From contig JBAYGJ010000001.1 of NCBI GenBank assembly GCA_041666685.1, forward strand, positions 1-64,000: a stretch of 64,000 nucleotides of DNA. The letters run 5' to 3'. This DNA comes from JBAYGJ01 sp041666685 (GTDB lineage: Bacteria > Patescibacteriota > Patescibacteriia > UBA10025 > JAHIVO01). Made by a program: the position numbers and the translations under genes. The stretch's first letter is position 1. The number at the start of each line of letters is the position of its first letter. The notes under the pieces are model-generated. The model had not been told where the DNA came from. It ran no database searches and saw only the letters and a program-made list of their open reading frames with translations. Below are positions 58,687 to 64,000 of this stretch, piece by piece.

Positions 58687-59394
58687 TTATTTAAACCGCA
58701 GTTTAAACACCCGCCATAAGCTTTCCCACATAATACGGATACTGAACTTTGACGCCCCTCCTCGCCGTTCCATAAAAGTTATAGGGATCTCGACAATCCT
58801 GAATTTATGACGATAGGACCGGTATTTCAGCTCGACCAGAATCACATACCCGATTGCCGCCAGTTGACTAAGACCGATTTGGCCAATAACCTCTTTTCGG
58901 AAACAGATATACCCGGTGGTCAAATCTCTGATGGGAACGCCCAGCACTGTCCGCACATACCAATTCCCCAAAGCGCTAATAAACCTGCGCGACCAGTTCC
59001 AATTGACAATTTTCCCTCCCGGCACATAGCGCGAGCCGATGACAACATCAGCCGACTGCGCCTTTTGAATAAACTGAGGGATTAATTTTGGGTCATGAGA
59101 AAAATCAGCGTCCATGCAAAAAACCAGGTCCGCACCCAGTATGTCGAGTGCATGATGGAACCCCTGGACATACGCCCGGCCGAGTCCCTCCTTCTGTTGG
59201 CGATGCAGGACTTTGACCCGGCCATCCTTCCGTGCCAACTCGTCGGCTAACCACCCCGTGCCATCAGGAGAATTATCATCGACAACCAATACCTGCAGAT
59301 CATCTACGGCCAACGCAAAAATTTCATGGACAATGCCTGGCAGGTTTTCCCGCTCATTGAACGTGGGCAATATAATGACGATTTTTTGACTCAT
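58687..59394 (-). CDS. Family 2 glycosyltransferase, dolichol/polyprenol-phosphate mannose synthase-like
   Basis: 235 aa from ATG 59394. GT-A fold with IILPTFNERENLPG, VVDDNSPDGTG, the metal-binding CMDADFSHDP and a conserved VIGSRYVPGG..NWSRRFIS. The C-terminal part ends SIRIMWESLWRVFKLRF with no extra membrane domain. It loads a sugar from a nucleotide donor onto a polyprenyl phosphate. GT-C enzymes such as the 16307-17896 protein use such carriers, so the two may belong to one surface glycosylation route (inference). Divergent from the LCP operon. Confidence 0.93.
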   Translation of the reverse strand: MSQKIVIILPTFNERENLPGIVHEIFALAVDDLQVLVVDDNSPDGTGWLADELARKDGRVKVLHRQQKEGLGRAYVQGFHHALDILGADLVFCMDADFSHDPKLIPQFIQKAQSADVVIGSRYVPGGKIVNWNWSRRFISALGNWYVRTVLGVPIRDLTTGYICFRKEVIGQIGLSQLAAIGYVILVELKYRSYRHKFRIVEIPITFMERRGGASKFSIRIMWESLWRVFKLRFK

Positions 59395-59455
59395 GTGTAT
59401 AAAATAAACATATCCCAAACCTTCAATTCGTAGCCGACAACGCCGAAGATAGTTC

Positions 59456-59484
59456 ATACTACCACGGTTTTTGACTTAATGCAC
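59456..59484 (-). promoter_or_regulatory. Promoter of the GT2 gene, overlapping the divergent LCP promoter
   Basis: Minus-strand -35 GTGCAT (59484-59479, weak), 17-nt spacer, TAGTAT (59461-59456) preceded by TGG (extended -10). The opposing -35 lies inside this spacer. Confidence 0.45.
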
Positions 59485-59499
59485 GACTTTTATTATAAT
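59471..59499 (+). promoter_or_regulatory. Promoter of the LCP-der-pth-pilT-like operon
   Basis: TTGACT (59471-59476), 17-nt spacer, TATAAT (59494-59499); leader ~64 nt without SD. Confidence 0.75.
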
Positions 59500-59569
59500 T
59501 TGTCCAGTCACTCGGTCCTGAACCCGACATTTTTATAAACGTCTCCTGACCAAAAGAACCCCCTCTCCC

Positions 59570-61087
59570 ATGCCAGATCTCCGCCCAATCGTAAACTCAA
59601 ACATCGAACGACGTCCGGCTGACGCCCCGGTTAAGGTCGACCCGCATGTCTACAGCAGCGTAAAACCGATTGCTCAGAGCACCCATCTCCTGTGGTGGAC
59701 GCTTGTTTTGGCTGCCGTAATCGTCCTGATCGGGTTGGCCTTTGGCGTTAAATTCATTTCAGCCATCAACAGCACAAACAGCACCTCCGGAAAAAAAATC
59801 AGCTTTTTCCAGCAACTGTCGCATTTGGTATCAAATCCGGAAGAACAGTTGAAGGGTGCCAGTGATGACCGGATAAACATCATCCTGGCCGGCATCGGCG
59901 GAGCCGGACACGAAGGGGCATATCTCACCGATACGTTGATTTTAGTCAGCATCAAACCTTCCACAAATGAAATTGCCACCATCTCCATCCCACGCGACCT
60001 GGTGGTGGAATTCCCGAAATACGGCTGGCGCAAAATCAACAACGCGCTGGCGTTCGGTACGGAGATGGATTATCCTGGCGGCGGCGAAGCACTTCTGACG
60101 AAAGTCGTCGGGGACGTGACCGGCCTGACCATTAATTACTATGCCAGGATAGATTTCGAAGGTTTCCGTAAAGCAATTGATGACCTGGGCGGCATTGACG
60201 TCTACATCGATAATACATTCACCGATTCCAATTATCCTGATTATTCCCACGGATACCAGACAGTAAAATTCACCAAAGGCTGGGAACACATGAACGGGGA
60301 ACGAGCCCTGCAATTCGCCCGGTCCAGGCACGGCTGCTGCGGCGAAGGGTCGGATTTCGCCCGGTCCAAACGCCAGCAAAAAATCCTACTTGCGATGAAA
60401 AATAAATTTTTTTCGATAAACTCCGTAGCCAATCCATCCTCGATTATCTCGGTCCTGACTGACATCGGCACCCACAACCAGACGAATATAGAGGTCTGGG
60501 AAATGGTACAGTTCGCGAAAATCGCGAAAGACATCAATAAGGACAATATCATCAATATGGTACTGGACAACAGCACACACGGACTCCTCGAGTCTGCCAC
60601 AGGATCGGACGGAGCCTACATCCTGCAGCCAAAAGACGGCGACTATTCAGCCATCCAATCCATGGCAGCTAACATCTTTTCCACCGGTCAGATCATACAC
60701 GAACAGGCCAATATCGAAATCCAAAACGGCACTACCCAGACCGGACTGGCCAGTAAAACAGCCGATCGATTGACCGCGCTGAACTATAAAATCGCCAGAA
60801 CAGCCAACGCCGCGTCCAATGAGCCGGTCACCCAGACGACCATCTATGACCTGTCAGGCGGCACCAAGCCGTATACGCTGGCCGGACTGAAAAATACCCT
60901 CGATGCGCGGTTATCAGCCACACCACCAGCCAATTACCTCAATGCGAACACGACGGCCTACTCAAATGCTAACAGCAATACAAACACCGCACAAGCAATC
61001 GACATTTTGATAATTGTCGGAACTGACCAGTCGGCCACCACGGCCCCAGCTGGCCAGACTTCAGCCGCCCGCCGTACTTCCTCGTAA
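59570..61087 (+). CDS. LytR-CpsA-Psr family protein with LytR_C domain
   Basis: 505 aa. Transmembrane helix (residues ~42-64), then the LCP catalytic domain (~95-260): RINIILAGIGG, LTDTLILVSI, the Arg motif ISIPRDLVVEFP, INNALAFG and ERALQFARSRH. LCP enzymes transfer polyprenyl-linked glycans onto the cell wall or proteins. A LytR_C domain (~385-445, ANIEIQNGTTQTGLA) follows, then an Asn/Thr-rich tail. No SD. Its stop overlaps the start of der (TAATG). It forms a plausible acceptor step for glycans made with the neighbouring GT2. Confidence 0.92.
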   Translation: MPDLRPIVNSNIERRPADAPVKVDPHVYSSVKPIAQSTHLLWWTLVLAAVIVLIGLAFGVKFISAINSTNSTSGKKISFFQQLSHLVSNPEEQLKGASDDRINIILAGIGGAGHEGAYLTDTLILVSIKPSTNEIATISIPRDLVVEFPKYGWRKINNALAFGTEMDYPGGGEALLTKVVGDVTGLTINYYARIDFEGFRKAIDDLGGIDVYIDNTFTDSNYPDYSHGYQTVKFTKGWEHMNGERALQFARSRHGCCGEGSDFARSKRQQKILLAMKNKFFSINSVANPSSIISVLTDIGTHNQTNIEVWEMVQFAKIAKDINKDNIINMVLDNSTHGLLESATGSDGAYILQPKDGDYSAIQSMAANIFSTGQIIHEQANIEIQNGTTQTGLASKTADRLTALNYKIARTANAASNEPVTQTTIYDLSGGTKPYTLAGLKNTLDARLSATPPANYLNANTTAYSNANSNTNTAQAIDILIIVGTDQSATTAPAGQTSAARRTSS

Positions 61088-62412
61088 TGCATATGAAAAA
61101 TTCTTTGCCCCGCGTAGTCCTGGCAGGACGAACCAATGCCGGAAAATCTACATTGTTCAACACGCTGTCCGGAGTTACGCAATCTATCGTGTCACCGATC
61201 CCCGGCACGACCCGGGACCTGAACGTCTCGACCATTACCTGGCGTGACTGCAGTTTTGAGCTGATTGATTCTGGCGGCCTCGATGCCGCCGCAATCGGTC
61301 TGATCGAACAAAAAGTCCAGGCCAAGGCCCAGGATGCCCTCCTGCAGGCAGATGTCATTGTTTTTGTCATCGACAGCCAGCAGGAACTGACGGCTCTCGA
61401 CTTTACGATCGCCAAAAATCTTAAAAAAATGAATACGCCGATCATCCTGGCTGCCAATAAAGCAGACAATACCCGACAAAAACAGCGGCTAGCGCCAGAA
61501 CTGTACAAACTGGGGTTGGGCGACCTACATGCGCTGTCCGGGCTGAACGGTACCGGGACCGGGGACCTCCTCGATGTCGTCGTGGACCGGCTGCAAAAAA
61601 AAGATTACCAGCCAGTACGCAGCGACGTGCGCGTTTCCATTATTGGCAAGACAAATGTCGGGAAATCTTCCCTCATCAACGCGCTGATCGGCCAGGACTG
61701 GGCTATCACCAGTCATCTCCCGCACACGACGCGTGAACCGCGCGACTCAAACATACAGTTTGACGGGAAAAACATTACTCTGGTCGACACGGCTGGCCTG
61801 CGAAAACACGACGCGAAAGCCGGACGGATCGAAAAAATAAGTGCCGGCAAAACTATCCACGCTATCCGTCGGTCGGACATCTCCCTATTTATTACCGATG
61901 CCACTGTCCCGCTGTCCAGCCAGGACCTGGCTATCGCCCACCTCGCGCTGGAATCCCGAAATGGTATAATTATTGTGGTAAACAAGTGGGACGCCATACC
62001 GGATAAACACCCCCAAACAATCGACCTTTTCATCAACCGGTATCAGCATTATATGCCCTGGCTGTCATGGGCCCCGATCATATTCATTTCTGCGGAACAA
62101 AAACAGCGCATGCACGAACTGTTAAAACTAATTATGTCAGTTCAGGAAGCCCGCCAGCGGCGCCTGGGCCCTGAGGAACTCAAAAAAATACTTTCACACA
62201 TCTCTCTGCCCCGTGGCCGGGTCTCCAAGCACCCGCCGACAAAACTGACCGGCTTAGTCCAAACCGATACCAGTCCGCCCACCTTCCTGCTCTCCACCAA
62301 CCGGCGCAATCCGATCAATGCGGCAATCATCAACCTGGTGGAAAAACAATTGCGCGCCCAATATGATTTCAACGGGACGCCCATCAACATTAACGTCCGA
62401 AAACGCAACTAA
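61087..62412 (+). CDS. der: Ribosome-assembly GTPase Der (EngA)
   Basis: 441 aa with two GTPase domains and a C-terminal KH-like domain. Domain 1: GRTNAGKST (P-loop), PGTTRD, DSGGL, NKAD. Domain 2: GKTNVGKSS, HTTREP, DTAGL, NKWD. Both P-loops have Thr where the family usually has Pro (GRPNVGKS). Acts in 50S maturation. ATG 61087 overlaps the previous stop; ATG 61093 is also possible. pth follows after 1 nt. Confidence 0.96.
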   Translation: MHMKNSLPRVVLAGRTNAGKSTLFNTLSGVTQSIVSPIPGTTRDLNVSTITWRDCSFELIDSGGLDAAAIGLIEQKVQAKAQDALLQADVIVFVIDSQQELTALDFTIAKNLKKMNTPIILAANKADNTRQKQRLAPELYKLGLGDLHALSGLNGTGTGDLLDVVVDRLQKKDYQPVRSDVRVSIIGKTNVGKSSLINALIGQDWAITSHLPHTTREPRDSNIQFDGKNITLVDTAGLRKHDAKAGRIEKISAGKTIHAIRRSDISLFITDATVPLSSQDLAIAHLALESRNGIIIVVNKWDAIPDKHPQTIDLFINRYQHYMPWLSWAPIIFISAEQKQRMHELLKLIMSVQEARQRRLGPEELKKILSHISLPRGRVSKHPPTKLTGLVQTDTSPPTFLLSTNRRNPINAAIINLVEKQLRAQYDFNGTPININVRKRN

Positions 62413-62413
62413 T

Positions 62414-62953
62414 ATGATCCTCATCGTCGGACTGGGAAATCCAGAACCTGAATATGCCGATACGCGGCATAACTTCGCCGTTACCGCCCTAAAACCACTT
62501 GCTGAATCTTTTGAGAATAAGTTCGATTCATTATTTACAAAATTAACTAGCAACGTTTTTCTTAGCTTACCTCAGACGTTCATGAATGAGTCAGGCAAGT
62601 CGATATCTCAAATAATAAAATTTTACAAAATACCTGCAGAAAATATTTGGGTTGTCCATGACGACGTTGATTTACCACTTGGGAAAATCCGGAACAGCTT
62701 CAATTCATCAGCGGCAGGCCATCGGGGCGTACAGTCAATCATCGACCATCTTGGAACACAAAACTTTTGGCGTATTAGGCTCGGTATCGGGCGGCCCCCC
62801 GAACACATACCTACCGAAACATACGTTTTACAAAAATTTTCACTAGATGATACTCTCACTGTTACCAGAACCCTCGGATATATCAAAATTCTGATTGAAA
62901 AATCCATCAATGACGGACTTAGTGAGGGCACATATACTACTAACCCAGTATAA
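62414..62953 (+). CDS. pth: Peptidyl-tRNA hydrolase
   Basis: 179 aa from ATG 62414, 1 nt after the der stop. Cleaves peptidyl-tRNA to recycle tRNA. Conserved IVGLGNPEPEYADTRHN with the catalytic His, PQTFMNESGKSI, VVHDDVDLPLGKIR with the catalytic Asp, and GHRGVQSIIDHLGTQNF. Slightly shorter than the usual 185-200; the usual G after GLGNP is replaced by E. More AT-rich in wobble positions than der. Confidence 0.95.
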   Translation: MILIVGLGNPEPEYADTRHNFAVTALKPLAESFENKFDSLFTKLTSNVFLSLPQTFMNESGKSISQIIKFYKIPAENIWVVHDDVDLPLGKIRNSFNSSAAGHRGVQSIIDHLGTQNFWRIRLGIGRPPEHIPTETYVLQKFSLDDTLTVTRTLGYIKILIEKSINDGLSEGTYTTNPV

Positions 62954-62955
62954 CC

Positions 62956-64000
62956 ATGGATACACAGGAAAAACTAGCCATCGATAAAATATTACGGCTG
63001 GTCGCCGAGCAAAAAGCTTCCGACCTGCATCTGATGATCGGCAGCCATCCGGTGATCCGCCTGAACAATAAGCTGGTCATGCTGGAGGAAGAAAAAATCA
63101 TCACCAGAGAATTTATGAACGGCTTCATCCAGAGCGTCCTGGATTCCGAACAGCTGGCCGTGTTGGAAAAAAATAAGGAAGTCGTATTAGCCTACCAGTT
63201 CCAGAAACAGACCCGATTCCGCATCAACGTCTTCTACCAGAAGGGGCAATTAGCCGCTTATTTACGGTTGATCGGCAACACCATCCTGCCGCTGAGGAGC
63301 CTGGGGCTGCCTCCCATTTTAGAGTCGATGACTGAACTGAAAAAAGGACTCCTCATCTTCAGCGGATCATTCGGCTCCGGCAAAACAACGACGTCCGCTT
63401 CCCTGCTCGACCACATCAACCGGACACGTTCGGCCTACATCCTGACCGTGGAAAAACCGATCGAATACCTGTTCAACAACCAGAAAAGCATCATCGAACA
63501 GCGGGAAGTCGGCCGGGATACGATCAGCTTTGAGCAGGCCCTGGCATATGTCACACAGGAAGACGTAGAGATCGTTTTCCTGTCAGAATTATCGACACCG
63601 GCGGTCATCCGCCAGGTCATGAACATCGCCACTTCCGGCCGTCTAGTGATCACAAACCTGGAAGCCGATACTATCATCAAAACCTTAGAGCTTATCATCA
63701 CAAGCTTCCCCAAAGACGAGCAACAACAGATCCGTGAACATTTGGCGGCCAATCTGGCCGGTATTGTTTGTCAGCGGCTCGTGCCCCGAATCGGCGGCGG
63801 ACAGGTCGCAGTGGCAGAAATCATGACTTCCACCCCGCCCATCCAGGCGCTGATCAAGGAAGGTTCCCTATTCCAAATCAACAACATCATTCTGACTTCA
63901 CGTGCCGAGGGCATGGTATCTCTGGATTGGTCATTATCCGAACTTGTCAAGACAAACGAGGTACTGCTCGAAGATGCCCTGCAGCATGCCAGCGACCCCC
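62956..64000 (+). CDS. PilT-like ATPase with altered Asp/His boxes (3' end outside window)
   Basis: 348 codons without a stop, cut by the window end; by comparison with PilT (~350-370 aa) only a few residues are missing. The N-terminal KASDLHLMIGSHPVIRLNNK and the Walker A GSFGSGKTTT (~136-145) are typical of type IV pilus retraction ATPases. However, the Walker B/Asp-box, usually RQDPDVILVGEMRD, reads TQEDVEIVFLSELSTP. The His-box, usually TLHTN, reads TNLEADT. It could be a regulatory paralog rather than a motor. It begins 2 nt after pth, no SD, at the end of an operon. Confidence 0.8.
   Translation, partial: MDTQEKLAIDKILRLVAEQKASDLHLMIGSHPVIRLNNKLVMLEEEKIITREFMNGFIQSVLDSEQLAVLEKNKEVVLAYQFQKQTRFRINVFYQKGQLAAYLRLIGNTILPLRSLGLPPILESMTELKKGLLIFSGSFGSGKTTTSASLLDHINRTRSAYILTVEKPIEYLFNNQKSIIEQREVGRDTISFEQALAYVTQEDVEIVFLSELSTPAVIRQVMNIATSGRLVITNLEADTIIKTLELIITSFPKDEQQQIREHLAANLAGIVCQRLVPRIGGGQVAVAEIMTSTPPIQALIKEGSLFQINNIILTSRAEGMVSLDWSLSELVKTNEVLLEDALQHASDP

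Noticed and set aside
190..64000. UGA recoding to glycine (as in some CPR lineages)
   Set aside because: purH and the 36-codon ORF end in TGA, RF2 is encoded, and the recognised proteins have no in-frame TGA.

Overview
The window looks like a chromosomal segment of a bacterium from the Candidate Phyla Radiation (Patescibacteria). I infer this from several features. There are many large secreted or membrane-anchored proteins with Asn/Thr-rich 'NTN' linkers, a T4SS-pilin-like membrane segment, FG-GAP, NHL and beta-helix surface proteins, and short densely packed operons. Many starts lack a Shine-Dalgarno (SD) sequence, and the housekeeping genes are compact. The genetic code is standard: TGA is used as a stop and a full release factor 2 gene is present. 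A lineage below CPR cannot be fixed from the sequence alone.

Layout. 0-5.8 kb (+ strand): purH, then a purC-purE fusion. Each has its own, nearly identical extended -10 promoter and A/C-rich leader. A small 4-TM protein (minus) and a MYG1/DHH-like protein (plus) follow. 5.8-16.2 kb (minus): a five-gene operon of exported surface proteins (NHL/IPT/FG-GAP, sialidase-like, two beta-helices, FnIII/TSP1/FG-GAP), preceded by a GT-C-like membrane glycosyltransferase. 17.9-24.5 kb: a dockerin-bearing polytopic membrane protein with a helical partner gene and a long structured leader; csrA; a comEC split into two overlapping genes; and a zinc-ribbon gene behind a strongly structured leader. 24.7-30.6 kb: a TrmB-like regulator with glmS, then prfB and an HtrA protease. 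30.6-32.2 kb: a degenerate NodB-fold protein and two small membrane proteins.

32.2-36.7 kb is one clean transcription unit with a promoter at one end and a strong terminator at the other: nrdR, B12-dependent nrdJ, cob(I)alamin adenosyltransferase, a membrane-anchored DUF4430 (transcobalamin-C-like) protein and a DUF6580 membrane protein. It reads as a cobalamin capture-to-use module built around ribonucleotide reduction. 36.9-39.5 kb holds ftsA-ftsZ. 39.5-55 kb is rpsU-yqeY ... ybeY-dgkA, with about 14 kb of surface-protein genes between yqeY and ybeY. These include a 3442-residue giant that starts with a T4SS-pilin-like segment and carries an internal pseudopilin-like domain.

55-58.5 kb: HIT protein, hisS, two tandem signal peptidases I and tRNA-Val(CAC). 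58.7-64 kb: a dolichol-phosphate-mannose-synthase-like GT2 (minus), divergent from an operon of LytR-CpsA-Psr protein, der, pth and a PilT-like ATPase that runs off the end of the window. Export (LepB, HtrA), attachment and glycosylation functions (LCP, GT2, GT-C) and the surface operons together suggest a cell investing heavily in its envelope while scavenging cofactors. No CRISPR array, rRNA, insertion sequence or prophage was seen.
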